The position numbers and the translations under genes are program-made. Of a stretch of 64,000 bases of DNA, positions 1-12,433 are shown piece after piece. The notes beneath the pieces were generated by a model. The model ran no database searches and was not told the DNA's origin. It saw nothing but the letters and a program-made list of their open reading frames with translations. Origin of the DNA: Adineta ricciae. Its lineage: Eukaryota > Rotifera > Eurotatoria > Adinetida > Adinetidae. Each line of letters opens with the position of its first letter. The first letter of the stretch is position 1. The DNA is taken from positions 186,001 to 250,000 of the forward strand of contig CAJNOJ010000030.1 in the NCBI GenBank assembly GCA_905250025.1. Direction: 5' to 3'.

Positions 1-143
1 TCATTCCAAGAGAGAAATTTATTGAGAAATTCTTCATGATGCTCTTGATAGTTAATCGTGGCTAGTTTCTTTGGCGTGTCATGATGAACACATGAGGTTT
101 CCTCGGAAAATGACGTGTTACCGGTCGAAGAAAACTCCATCAT
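1..143 (-). CDS. N-terminal exon of an unidentified protein, cut by the window edge
   Basis: An open frame starts at one of two adjacent ATG codons (143 or 140) and runs to the left edge, giving about 47 residues. They are rich in Ser, Thr, His and Glu, with a charged helical stretch near the end (QEHHEEFLNKF). No signal peptide or recognised motif is visible and no donor site was needed before the edge. The rest of the gene lies outside the window, so function cannot be assigned. The next gene on this strand, the lipase, ends about 950 bp upstream of it. It could be a chance open frame. Confidence 0.35.
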   Translation of the reverse strand, partial: MMEFSSTGNTSFSEETSCVHHDTPKKLATINYQEHHEEFLNKFLSWN

Positions 144-1088
144 GAAAGATTTCAAAACTAATGAAAATGTCGAGAAATAATAACTGTTGAAATGAACACT
201 CTAACAATTATCTAGAAATGACAAGGTTGATGTAATAGTTAGTTACAGTTATGCAATCAGACGAAACGAAGAAAGGTGTAAAAATCAATAAAATACGCCT
301 TGATTGACGTCGCTCAATTTATATGTATTTACTAGTGATGTTTGCTTGAAGGACTGGAATAAGAGACGAAGAGAAAAAGCTCAACTTAGCATGCGTATTC
401 ACTTCTACGTTTGTTCTCTTCTTCTAGCAGAGAGCGTCAAGTATTGACATGTTTGGTCATGCTTTCATTCTCTCTTTCTCACAAAAACAGTCGATGTGCT
501 TACATGAAACGAGTGGAGAGGAAAAAGGTATGCAATAAAGAACTAAGTGTATCAATTCTCCTCTTTAGCCATCAGCCGGAGCAAGAAGAAAAAAGAAACT
601 GTAGAAAAAAAAACACTTGACGTTTTTTTTCTTCTCGACGAGAAAATTAAATCATCTTATGCTAATAGTTATATGTATATCTGACAGAGAAAAACACAAT
701 ACAACGATTAAATCGACAAAATGTCAATACAGATATTGAATAGAAGAACGAAACACTGTTGCGAGCACAAAGATATAGCATTTTGATATGACAATGATCA
801 AAGTGAGAGAGAGAGAGAGAAAGAAAAATAGATATACAAAAAAAAAGAAATAACGGATATGTTGCTGGTTTAGAGTGGAAAAGAATAGTACAAATATCTT
901 TGTTCATCATGAATAATTGTCTATCTTTTGCATAGAAAATCAAAACAAATAATTAAATTTACAAACAAGTGACAAACACACGCGTATGTACACATTAATA
1001 TACAAAGAAATGTCGGAAACACACATACACACACCGGTAAAGAGAGGTTTAACTTTTAAAAAAGAACGAAATTATCGTCTCGTTTGGT
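144..1088. other. Intergenic stretch without a recognisable gene
   Basis: This stretch lies between the truncated first exon and the stop codon of the PNPLA2-like lipase. It holds AT-rich sequence, several poly-A and poly-T runs and a short GA microsatellite. The open frames in it are short and of biased composition, and I do not support them as genes. It should hold the 3' UTR of the lipase and the promoter of the leftward gene. Confidence 0.5.
804..821. repeat. GA dinucleotide microsatellite
   Basis: This is a short run of alternating G and A in AT-rich intergenic DNA. It is a simple-sequence tract with no visible function. Confidence 0.7.
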
Positions 1089-3173
1089 TTAGCAATTAAA
1101 TAAAAGAGTTTTTTCAAGTGTTGAGGTTGGTATTTGACTAGTTTCAGCATTTAGTAGATGATCATCTTGACCAAAGAATGGAATTGACTGTTCGTGGAAT
1201 CGTTGTTGATTTGACAATTCAGCCATTTGCTGCAAATGATGGCAATATTCTTCATTCATTGTCGATTGAATAATATCCGGTTGGGGTAGATGTTCAGCTG
1301 ATATTTCATCATTATCTACTGTTAAAATATCTTCATCACCAGTATCACTTGATGAATCTGATTGATAAGATGTCCGGGTGAATGTACTCATCGGTGCGCT
1401 CGTCTGTCGTTGACACAATCGAGAACGAACTCGACGTGCACGACGACGATGATAGTGACGATGAGATGACGACGAAACACGACTTTCTGTACATTCACAA
1501 CTAGAAAAAAACAAATTATCATCATCCAAAACGAAAAGTTCACTCAATCTTCTTGTCTTACTCATTGACATGATAACAGTACTTATCATCGTTGTCACCA
1601 AACAAAGACCAGAAGAAATTCATTGCACGATTCGATGACTGATCAGTAGAAGGTGATGTTGGACGTAAGACACTTAACAATCTATTTATCAAATTGTTCA
1701 TTCCTAATCTGTTGTGACAGCAAAATACTTCACGTACCGTTTAGCACACGCATAAGTCAGATCAATTGGTAGTGTGACAGGTAAAGTCATCAATGACCAT
1801 ATTCGATAAAGATTAGATTCTGTGAAATATCGACCAATAGGATCTTCGATTTTTTGTCTCGCATCAGCAAAGACTAAAACAGAAATGAATCATTTTATTG
1901 AGAAAAATTCTTTCTATTCAACTTTTACCAGCAAATAATGGAGTCGGTAATTCTTTTTTGCTTGTAACTTTCTCACAAAAAGGACTAAATACCATCTGGC
2001 TATTATCCTTTTCTGACTCATCGTCTGATGAATAATCATAATGAATTGATTCTTCTTCTATCATATCATCATCATCATCATCACCATTAAGGTCAATATC
2101 TTCGTATATCTTATCAGCATCCTGTACAATTCCTTCGTTACGCAATTGTTTTTCTTCATCATTTGCCGGTTCGGTATAATCACTTCCAAGTACAGATGAT
2201 ATTGTTGCTTTTGTGCTCAAATGTGAAGATTTAATCATATCTTGAAAAAGAGCAGATTTGTATCGCATGAAAACTCATGCATCACTATTGACTTACTTCT
2301 TGTTTGAAGAAATTTCAAACCATCAATGTAACCTCGCCAACAAATTTGCTTCAATACTGACAAATTGGGTGGAAAGAGAGCACGAGTCATACGATAGAGA
2401 TTCTCTTGCGTAAATGAAATATCCGTACCTTAATAGAATAGAGTTTTATAATCAAAATTCGATAATGATAGATCAATACAATTGACTTACCTCGAAAATC
2501 AACACTATAGAATGATCCAGATTCATCTCGAGGACAAATATCACTTTCACCAGCGAATGGTGAAACTAAAATAGTTCCTTCATCAATGATAGGATTATTA
2601 TTTGTTAATCCACCATCCCAATAGTACTAAAATTTAAAGAAAACATGAATATAATGACCGATTACATTAACACACTGTGTCCATTACCTCTCCACGAAAT
2701 TTATGCGGAATGATTCCTGACCAATATGGTACGAAACTTGAACAGATAAGTACTTGAATAAGTTCTTCACGACTATGGAATTGACTAATAATCACATTTT
2801 TGTTATCTTTCCAACGCGTTAAAGAAATAAATAATCGTCCGGAACAAATCTCATGTGCATTAGGCGGTAAAATTCGTCGTAAACCATTTCGTATGATATC
2901 CACTATGCTAAATGTTGGATGCAAAGGTCCCAATGCCCGGCTTCGCGCACGAATAGCTATTTCTAAAGCGTCACTACACATCTGTCCAAGGCAGCATCCA
3001 CTCATTGCGCATGCCGCAACAAGTGAGCCGGCTGAACACCCAGCCATTTTATTCTCGAGAATTTCGGGAGCATGCTCTTTAAATGCACATATTACACCAA
3101 TATGATAAACACCTAAGAATCCACATCCAGATAATGATAAGTTGATTGAAGATGAAGTAGATTTATGAATCAT
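1089..3173 (-). CDS. PNPLA2: ATGL/PNPLA2-like patatin-domain triacylglycerol lipase
   Basis: It should hydrolyse triacylglycerol at lipid droplets, the first step of lipolysis. Seven exons (3173-2688, 2626-2491, 2428-2297, 2240-1929, 1873-1738, 1708-1583, 1500-1089) join in phase into 579 residues. The patatin domain fills the N-terminal part. The oxyanion loop reads [11 protein letters not shown], the nucleophile elbow GCSAGS holds the serine, and the second exon supplies the catalytic aspartate in YYWDGG. The stretches [11 protein letters not shown] and [12 protein letters not shown] match vertebrate ATGL closely. The acidic middle and the Arg/Ser-rich tail are lineage-specific. Other PNPLA1-5 members are possible, but ATGL fits best. 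An ABHD4/5-family gene, related to the ATGL co-activator, lies about 9 kb to the right. Confidence 0.9.
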
Positions 3174-4482
3174 TCATAAATTAAACGAAAGAATTTGCCT
3201 TTCCTCTAAATCTGTTATCTTTTATTAAAATAAATCTAAAAATAAACAAAAACGGTTTGACTTTTAACGAACGTAAAGTGCAACTTGTTATCTACAAAGA
3301 TTTTTGATTTGAAAATCTACTATCTGGCCTTACAACAAACGATATGTCTTTGTATACATAGACACGTCCTTTTCGAGGCATGATTTCACATAGATAAAAG
3401 CATGTGACATAAAAATATAGAAAAAAAATCACTGCTATGACCTATGTTTAACTCTAACCAGTACATTTTGGTTGGCCTTGAATAAAACAAGGCCAACACT
3501 AAAACGAACATGTTAGAAATATAAACTCTTCATTTTTTTTCTCTCTCTTTATTCGATTGGTATGACTCACATGCCACACACCTCTCGAGGGACGGACTAT
3601 GTATGTGCGTGTGCCTGGGAGCGATCGATCGATCGATGTGGGAAATAGAAAAAAATACATGCCGAATGACCAATAAGAAGATAAGAATCAACCTCTTTCT
3701 CAAAAGATGTCATCATGTTCATTTCTGTTCATAATTGATCCTTTTGTTTTCTAGTTTAACTTTCTGGAGTGTCCTCTTATACACGCAACGACATCGCAAA
3801 AGTCTTTTTATCATCTACGTCCTATTGAAATAGCTACTCGAGAGTAGGCAATCTATCGTAAAGAGGTGAGATATGTACTATTGAGAGAACGAATTTGGAT
3901 GATGTAATTTTCACCATATTCATTGATCTTTGATAAACAAATTTCTATTATGAACGAAAACATTCTTCTTTCCAATTGAATTGTTTACAGGTGAGGAGAA
4001 AATTCATTTGCACATACTGTGATTAATGAATATATACATAATCATTCATGCAGGTGTTCAATCGAAGTCATGGTGATTTGTTTTTAATGAAAGTTTGATG
4101 AACCAATGTATTCAGTCTCGCTTTAGAATTGTTATGAATGAGATCATGGTTGAAGTGACAGTTCTATTGAACGATATATTTCTCTTTTGTTAACGTGAGA
4201 AAAGTGTCACTTGTTTATGACAGGCGAGATTTTCACACATATGTTTGATTATTATTATTTTGAAAAATGAATCGAACATAAAAGCGATTTGACTAATGGC
4301 ATCTACTTCCGCTTAATTCGTATTAAATTAGACTTAAGAGAAAGGATAAAAACAACATCTGCATGTTTTTTTTTCATGTTAAGAACTTTATTTTATCTTT
4401 CGTGATTAAAGATCAACATATGCAAAAGAAAAGAAAAAGAAATCCTTTAAAAGTCACTTTCCTATTAGTAGATGTTGGCCAC
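3174..4482. other. Intergenic region upstream of the lipase
   Basis: About 1.3 kb separates the lipase start from the Rpt2 stop codon. It contains a short CGAT tetranucleotide repeat near 3623-3637 and pyrimidine-rich tracts near 3535-3550. I see no coding region, RNA gene or mobile element. It probably holds the lipase promoter. Confidence 0.5.
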
Positions 4483-6464
<1,982 letters not shown>

Positions 6465-6625
6465 ATTCAAATCTAGAAGAAAAGAAAGACAAATAGATAT
6501 GAAAATGGAAATTCAACTTGATTTATGTAGCATGTGATTTTTTTTTCTTTAAAAATAGTGAGTATTTCGTTTGTCATGACAATAAAAAAAAGAAGAGAAT
6601 TTTGTCATTTGTGTCTTCTTTCGTT
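6465..6625 (-). promoter_or_regulatory. Intercistronic gap with a strong acceptor upstream of PSMC1
   Basis: This 161-bp gap between CARHSP1 and PSMC1 ends in a pyrimidine tract and acceptor (TCTTTTCTTCTAG) eight bases before the ATG. I could not find a convincing GTAAG-type donor upstream in the gap. It may be a trans-splice acceptor or the end of an ordinary 5' UTR intron. Confidence 0.4.
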
Positions 6626-7178
6626 CTAGTCGACATGCGTAGAAATTTCTTGGTCATGTACCAATGTATGCGAATCGGATCGTGATGGTCGTCGATTTTC
6701 CATGTCATGTTCAACAGCTTCTTCCCACGATTCGTGTTTGACACCTTCGGCTAAATGAAGAAGTTTTATATGTACTGCCATAGGTTTTTCGTTTTTTGGT
6801 GGCATCAATATCTTCTTGAATGTTACAATATCGCCTTTCTTTGGAACGTAATCATCATCGATACTATAGAGAAAATCATGGCAGAGTTCGAAAGAGAGAT
6901 GAAGGAAAAAGAGGAGTTTACTCAGAAACATGAACAAAAATAAGTTCACTTGGATTATCTTTTGGTTGGATATGACCAAAGCCTTTTTCGCGACAAAATT
7001 CATGGATTTTTCCTTCGTAAGACGGACTTTGCAAAACTCGTTCACATCTAAATCACAAGAAAGTAATAAAAGAATTCATCGATAATAAATTTCAAAGACT
7101 ATCTTACTGTGAAAGTGTTCGTTCACGTCTTGGAAAGAATTCTGGTGGAAAAAGATGCTCTTCATGAGGATGAGACAT
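6626..7178 (-). CDS. CARHSP1: Cold-shock-domain protein of the CARHSP1/CSDC2 family
   Basis: A small single-stranded nucleic-acid-binding protein; vertebrate CARHSP1 (CRHSP-24) binds mRNA 3' UTRs and is regulated by phosphorylation. Three exons (7178-7108, 7047-6922, 6863-6626) join in phase to 144 residues. The cold-shock domain shows an RNP1-like EKGFGHIQ and an RNP2-like IFVHVSDID. The stretch PPKNEKPMAVHI and the close LAEGVKHESWEEAV mirror the family's PPKNEK and TKHETW ends, which separates it from Y-box and Lin28 proteins. The N-terminus has the typical basic/Ser segment RRERTLS. It lies 59 bp downstream of the PCID2 stop codon, with an acceptor (AG at 7206-7205) between them, so it may be co-transcribed. 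Confidence 0.9.
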
Positions 7179-7237
7179 GGTTGTAAATGAAAAGTTTTGA
7201 TAATCTAGAATGAATTCTATGTACATAAGTATGATAC

Positions 7238-8668
7238 TTAGGATGAATTTAGAAGCGAAGAAAAACGAAAATGTCTGGGAAATGGATCTTTCTTACTAAC
7301 AACCAATGTTCGATATGAATATGAAATATAACCCTTGATCATTCCGTTTTGCATCATACTGTTTAGTATATCAATGAGTTCATTAACACCAAAGTAATTT
7401 TCTTGATCGAAACCAAAATTGAGCAATGTTAATAAAGTCGGCTCGAATGGAATTTTATTGGTTTGCTGTTGATTGATTTGATAGACATATGTACGAAACA
7501 AGTTTCTGATTACTAATAATTTCAAGTTTTCGATCAAGAAGAACAAACCAGTGTCGAATAGGAATTGCTCGTATTCGTGAATTTTGTCGATAAAATCTTT
7601 CAGTGAACCAGTACGGATTGGTTTGATCAAATCAATCAATTCATTGAGCTCATATTTTTCTAAAATTTCCATATTTGGTGTCGAACCATGTAGCATTTTT
7701 AACACAACTAGATACAACAACGATTGCTGCTTGTTTTTAATACTTCCACTTTTGTTCGAATCAAGACAATTGGTAAATACATAATCAAAGTGATCAATCG
7801 CTGAACTGTAATCATGCTTGAGAAGAAGGTGTTTACCAAGGAAATAACGATGTGTCAAGACATGAGATGAAAATCGGTGTACTTGTCGGGCATTTTCTTC
7901 TTGCATGTATTGTTTTAATGGACGCTCAGCTGAAATGTGAGCATATCTAGTTGGTTTCCTTCAATGTTAGGTCTTACCTTTGGAAATGAAGTAGGTACAC
8001 AGGTTGAATTTATCCAAAGCATAGTATGTTTTCAACATTTGATTGACAATGATAAAAATGCCGACTTTTCGTAATTTAATTGTTGACGAAAAGCGTTGTA
8101 GAACGTTGATTGCTTGCAGTAATTGTGAATTGCACGTTTGAATTGTACTAGTCGAATTTGTACTATCGGACATTTCATTATCATCATTGTCACCTTCGTC
8201 GTTACCGAGTAGTGCGAGAAGACGTAATTCATGTGCATGACGATTGAAAACTGGTAATAACCACGACGGATCATCATCGTTGGATGTCGAATTTGTTGGA
8301 TCATTATCATGATTGTCATCTGCTTGTAGAGCACTTGAACGACCGGAATGATAGTTCAATATTGCCATGAGACAAGAGAACTTTTTTGATTGATGTCGAA
8401 ATGCACGATCGATATCGTCGAGATATAAATATCGACAAGCGAACCAATGATGTCGACTTAGTTGTTTCCAAAGTGAATCGTGGTCGTTGGTCAATGGTTG
8501 ATCAAGATTCGGTTCATTTGTGTCAGTATAATCCAAATCATTGATTTGATACATACGTGATACATTCAATAATTCATCCAATAATAAACCATCGTGCATT
8601 TTCGCAGTATCAAGCACGGACTCGATAAACTCGTAGGGATTTCGACAGTAGATGAAATCATCCGACAT
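7238..8668 (-). CDS. PCID2: PCI-domain protein PCID2 (Thp1-like, TREX-2 complex)
   Basis: This is the PCI subunit of TREX-2, which couples transcription to mRNA export at nuclear pores. Two exons (8668-7978 and 7929-7238) join in phase (S-K-A) into 460 residues. The C-terminal half carries the diagnostic features: helical repeats, then MIKGYISYSYRTLVVSKKDPFP, which parallels vertebrate MGHIKGYISH and VVSKQNPFP. The N-terminal half is divergent and has a low-complexity Asp/Asn/Ser/Thr insert around residues 120-180. ATG at 8668 is preferred: it lies 3 bases after a clear acceptor (AG at 8673-8672), and a longer start would need a non-ATG codon. Only 19 bp separate it from the GTPBP10 stop codon. 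Confidence 0.88.
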
Positions 8669-8687
8669 GATCTGATTTTTCACTTAT
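8669..8687 (-). promoter_or_regulatory. Minimal intercistronic gap with splice acceptor (GTPBP10/PCID2)
   Basis: Only 19 bases lie between the GTPBP10 stop codon (8690-8688) and the PCID2 ATG (8668-8666). They contain a pyrimidine-poor but well-formed acceptor, AAAAATCAG, followed by ATC-ATG. No donor could fit inside this gap. A spliced-leader acceptor is the simplest reading; translation by re-initiation or a mis-called start are alternatives. Confidence 0.5.
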
Positions 8688-9850
8688 CTAGAATGAAGAA
8701 AATTTACTATTTCTCCTTTCTCGATCAGATTGTTTATCAAGTGATTGTCTTAGGACGGAACAAAGATGGTCACAATTTGTGCCGTATTTACCAGCTATTT
8801 CTACAATATGTTCGAAGCGAACGAATTCTTTCAGGCACCATTGTTCTTCGTAATCATTCTTTAGAATTTCTTGATAATTCTCTAATGAATGATAGAATTC
8901 TCGGAGTTTATCTTGCTCTTCCAATTGATCAATTTTATTGATGGCGAGTATTGCAGGCTTGCGCAGTAGAGTCGGTTCGTACAATTCAAGTTCTTTGGTT
9001 AGAAACACAATCGAATCGAATGCTGAACGCAGCGGTGAGCGAAGATCAAGTTGAAATCCGTTGATATCAATGACAAAGAGAAGAATTTTTGATCGAAGAG
9101 TATGTTTAAGAAACCGAGAGCCCAATCCCATTTTGATATGAGATCCTTCGATGAGACCGGGTAGATCCGCTATGGTAAACGAACGACTATCATCGAAGAT
9201 AACCGTACCGATTTGTGGATGAAGAGTAGTAAATGGAACAGGTGATATTGCTGGTCGAGTACGAGAAAGCATCGAGAGTAGAGTCGATTTACCAGCATTG
9301 GGATAACCAACGAACCTGGAATAACAATACGTTTCACTTTCTATCTTGAAATATAGGAAACAATCATTTACCCGACATCAGCTAGCAATTTGAGATCCAA
9401 ATTCACCATTGTTGCTTCGCCGGGTTCACCTTGAAAGAATGTTTTATAACTACCACCCGCACCTCCATGTGCTACGATACATTCATCGTCGATGTCATTG
9501 ATCTCATCAATTAACTCTCCATTATCACGTAAGATCTGTATCCCTAATGGCACGTGAATCGTCAGATGTGCACCTGCCAACGCGTTTAAACGCGTTTTAT
9601 GGCTGTGTTCACCGTCCGGCGCAATATAACGTTTGGATAAATTTTTCTCATAAACATTTTTCAACGTTAAATGACGTTTACCACGTATAAGAACATGTCC
9701 ACCCTGTCCACCTAAACCACCATATTTCTTCAAACCATTGCCACCACGACCTCCCCGAACATAGATGCGAAGTTTATCGATAAATGGTAACTCTAAATGT
9801 CGACCAAGATCTTTCTCAGTTATTTTATATAAACAACGTGTCAAGAACAT
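8688..9850 (-). CDS. GTPBP10: Obg-family mitochondrial GTPase GTPBP10
   Basis: This GTPase takes part in late assembly of the mitochondrial large ribosomal subunit. Two exons (9850-9372 and 9315-8688) join in phase into 368 residues. The Gly-rich Obg fold comes first (VRGGRGGNGLKKYGGLGG). The G domain follows with G1 GYPNAGKS, G3 DLPGLIEGSH and G4 NKID. Its phrasing LLFVIDINGFQL and LTKELELY is that of GTPBP10 rather than MTG2/GTPBP5. The short basic N-terminus is compatible with mitochondrial import. A 5' UTR intron is suggested by a donor near 9896 and an acceptor 6 bases before the ATG. It is the first gene of the tight minus-strand run. Confidence 0.92.
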
Positions 9851-10130
9851 TTCAATCTAGAAAAATCGATAGTTGAAATACCAGTTTTACTTACATGTCT
9901 CCGAACAAGACAGTCGATAGAAGTATTCTGAGTTTTGTATAATGAAAAGAAAGAAAAATTATGAATAATTCTGGAAAGAAAGGTTAAAATAAAGTTTTCA
10001 CCGACAATAGAAAGATAGGAGGACAAAAATCCAATAAGAAAACGAGTGCATTTTTTCGCTTGTTAACTAGTGACACCATCGAGTGTATTCTCGACTCTTT
10101 CTGGATTTATTTATAAAAGTAAAATACAAG

Positions 10131-11804
10131 TTATTTAAGCCAAATAGTCAAATCAAATTCGCTATTCCACATCGATACAGGCCTCTTCAAATCTGACAGA
10201 CAGTTTCTGTATTCTCTTGAATTATACGACACGTATTTTGAATACTTGAACGTAACACGCGATAAATGCTCAGCGTTTTTAACAATAAATTTCACGTCAT
10301 CACTGTTTCTCACTTGAACACACAAATGTTTTATATTCGATGTCATCATTGAACAGACGTTTTCCATTGTTGTTGTACAATTATCTGGACCCCAATAGTC
10401 TTCTAAAGACAAGGTACAAATATTTACAGCTTGACGAAGTAAATCTTGAGTACCACGAATTATACTCGGCATGTATTCGGAAGAAAAATTCACGATTAAG
10501 AACAGTTTAACGAGGTGCGAAAGATTCACAGTAGAGGAAAGAAATCTCAGTGAATCTTTGGGCCATTCTCCATCGATACCCAGTATCAATTCATCTACAT
10601 TTTGAAATTGCATTTCTTGTCTATCGTTCATCCCTTGTGATAAATTGACGCTGAATCGTTTAACATAATTCATTTCTGCTGAACTTATATTACGTTTTGT
10701 AAAATTCGATGCTAACACTTTATCTTCACTAGCATAGTATTGATAATATGTATGACATATCGGTAATGAGTAGAGAACGAGCCTATGCAAATGTAGGATA
10801 TAATCACATACTATTGAACAACGCAAATCTTGCGACCAAAATGGTGTACGATATAACGAGACCATTTCTTCGATATTCTTCGTATCGTAATGGACATCCG
10901 TTAGGACTGATAGGTAGATCTCGAATTTTGTCAATTGTGGAAGCTTTGCTTTGATAATTCGTTCCCAACGATAGCCATCGAAAGCAGAATTAAATAAAGA
11001 TCCGCGACCAACTAATTTCAAATAAACTAAGAATGGAATCCAAGAAAAACATTGTTCAAATTTATCCATTTGGATAAACCCATCGATACACACTAGTGTT
11101 TTTAATCCAAACGACTCCACCGGCAAATGAACAGTTGTTGACGCTTCTTCTTGCGTAATTTCCTCGAGATCAAAATCTTTTAGGATAAAAGTTTGCAAGC
11201 AGGGAAAACATTGAAGGATCAAATAGAATTGTTTGAGTGACAGGCTATTCCTGACTCGAAGATATTGCAGAGTAGCGCTGGTAGGCCATCGGAATGTAGA
11301 GACATCAATTGAACGTAGGTGTAAATCGAGTTTTTCAAGTTTGAACTGCTCGATCGTTGTGGAAAGGCGTTCTAATTGATGATTTTTTTTAAGACTAAAT
11401 ACAGAATAACCGACTGAAAGCGATCTTAATGGTAGATGCTGAATAAGAATTAGAAGTAATTTTAAATCATCAGGTTTGATATCAAGAATTTTTAACGATC
11501 GAAGTCGCGTGAATTGACTAAGATTGGACAGAGAAAGAAATAACGATGTTTGCTCATGAGTTTGATCCCTGTCGGATAATGTTAATGATCGAACTTGTTC
11601 CAATGGAATTCTTGTACAAATAAGGTAGAAATTTGCTTTTGATATTGATTCGAAATTGAAATCATAATTGTCATAGGAATTAGCAATCGAATAAAATCGT
11701 TTACAAACACAGCGAATTGAAAAGAAAATTGTTTCACAATCGAGATAATTGAAAATCTGATGAAGAATCTCAATAGGCAATACCTCAAGAACTTTGTCAG
11801 ACAT
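10131..11804 (-). CDS. F-box protein with degenerate leucine-rich repeats
   Basis: A single uninterrupted exon encodes 557 residues, probably a substrate adaptor of an SCF (Skp1-cullin-F-box) ubiquitin ligase. The F-box sits at residues 5-45 (LPIEILHQIFNYLD, then IRCVCKRFY). The remainder has leucine-rich motifs such as LRSLKILDI, LPLRSLSVGYS and LVKLFLIV, suggesting a solenoid that binds substrate. The frame continues upstream of the ATG at 11804 without another ATG, so this start is preferred. Intronless F-box/LRR proteins of this style are typical of large lineage-specific families in bdelloids, so I give no orthologue name. It lies 280 bp upstream of GTPBP10 on the same strand and shares a 630-bp divergent promoter region with the ABHD gene. 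Confidence 0.82.
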   Translation of the reverse strand: MSDKVLEVLPIEILHQIFNYLDCETIFFSIRCVCKRFYSIANSYDNYDFNFESISKANFYLICTRIPLEQVRSLTLSDRDQTHEQTSLFLSLSNLSQFTRLRSLKILDIKPDDLKLLLILIQHLPLRSLSVGYSVFSLKKNHQLERLSTTIEQFKLEKLDLHLRSIDVSTFRWPTSATLQYLRVRNSLSLKQFYLILQCFPCLQTFILKDFDLEEITQEEASTTVHLPVESFGLKTLVCIDGFIQMDKFEQCFSWIPFLVYLKLVGRGSLFNSAFDGYRWERIIKAKLPQLTKFEIYLSVLTDVHYDTKNIEEMVSLYRTPFWSQDLRCSIVCDYILHLHRLVLYSLPICHTYYQYYASEDKVLASNFTKRNISSAEMNYVKRFSVNLSQGMNDRQEMQFQNVDELILGIDGEWPKDSLRFLSSTVNLSHLVKLFLIVNFSSEYMPSIIRGTQDLLRQAVNICTLSLEDYWGPDNCTTTMENVCSMMTSNIKHLCVQVRNSDDVKFIVKNAEHLSRVTFKYSKYVSYNSREYRNCLSDLKRPVSMWNSEFDLTIWLK

Positions 11805-12433
11805 GTATGAATCAAACAAACTGGGTAAAATTCTTTCGTCATTTCTATTGCTCGTTGGGTATCACCAGTTAAGCCAATCAAAAAATTTGGCGAGGTTTTT
11901 TGCTTCGCTTCGTTGATTGCTGTAAAAATGTATGCAGACTTGATTTATTGGCAACCGTATAGAAAGAGGTAATTAAGTGTAGCAATCCGTTACATCAGAT
12001 ACCGTTTATAACCCTGACAAGCACCCACGTACATCAATCTATAGGAGTGTTGGGTCTATGTTTGAAAGGTACAATGACGTTAGCAAGGAAAGCTATTTTT
12101 CGAAAGAAATATTTCATACACGTGTGCTGGTGACGTTAGATACAAAAAATATCGACTGTGTACCTTCACTTTCGATAATATTTATGTTGATTTGAATACA
12201 TATTTGTGTTTCATTTGGTTTTTTACTTTCATAACGAGCGACTTGGTAGATAACAGCGTAAGTATAGGCTGATCGTGCAAGTTTCCTGAATATGTTTCCT
12301 ACCCCTACGCAATAGGAGCGAGTTGTTTAATGAATAATTGTCTCGTCTGATCTAAATTATTTCTGATAGTGTACCTTCCGAACTCGAAATGAAATTAATT
12401 TGATTCGGTTAATTTAGATTGAGGAAATAGATC
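11805..12433. promoter_or_regulatory. Divergent promoter region between the F-box gene and the ABHD gene
   Basis: The two genes point away from each other and are about 630 bp apart. The sequence is AT-rich with no convincing open frame. It must hold both upstream regions, but I cannot point to individual promoter elements. Confidence 0.4.

Noticed and set aside
9841..10026. Open frame upstream of GTPBP10 on the minus strand
   Set aside because: It includes a probable 5' UTR intron and has no recognisable protein features. The GTPBP10 start at 9850 already fits the family.
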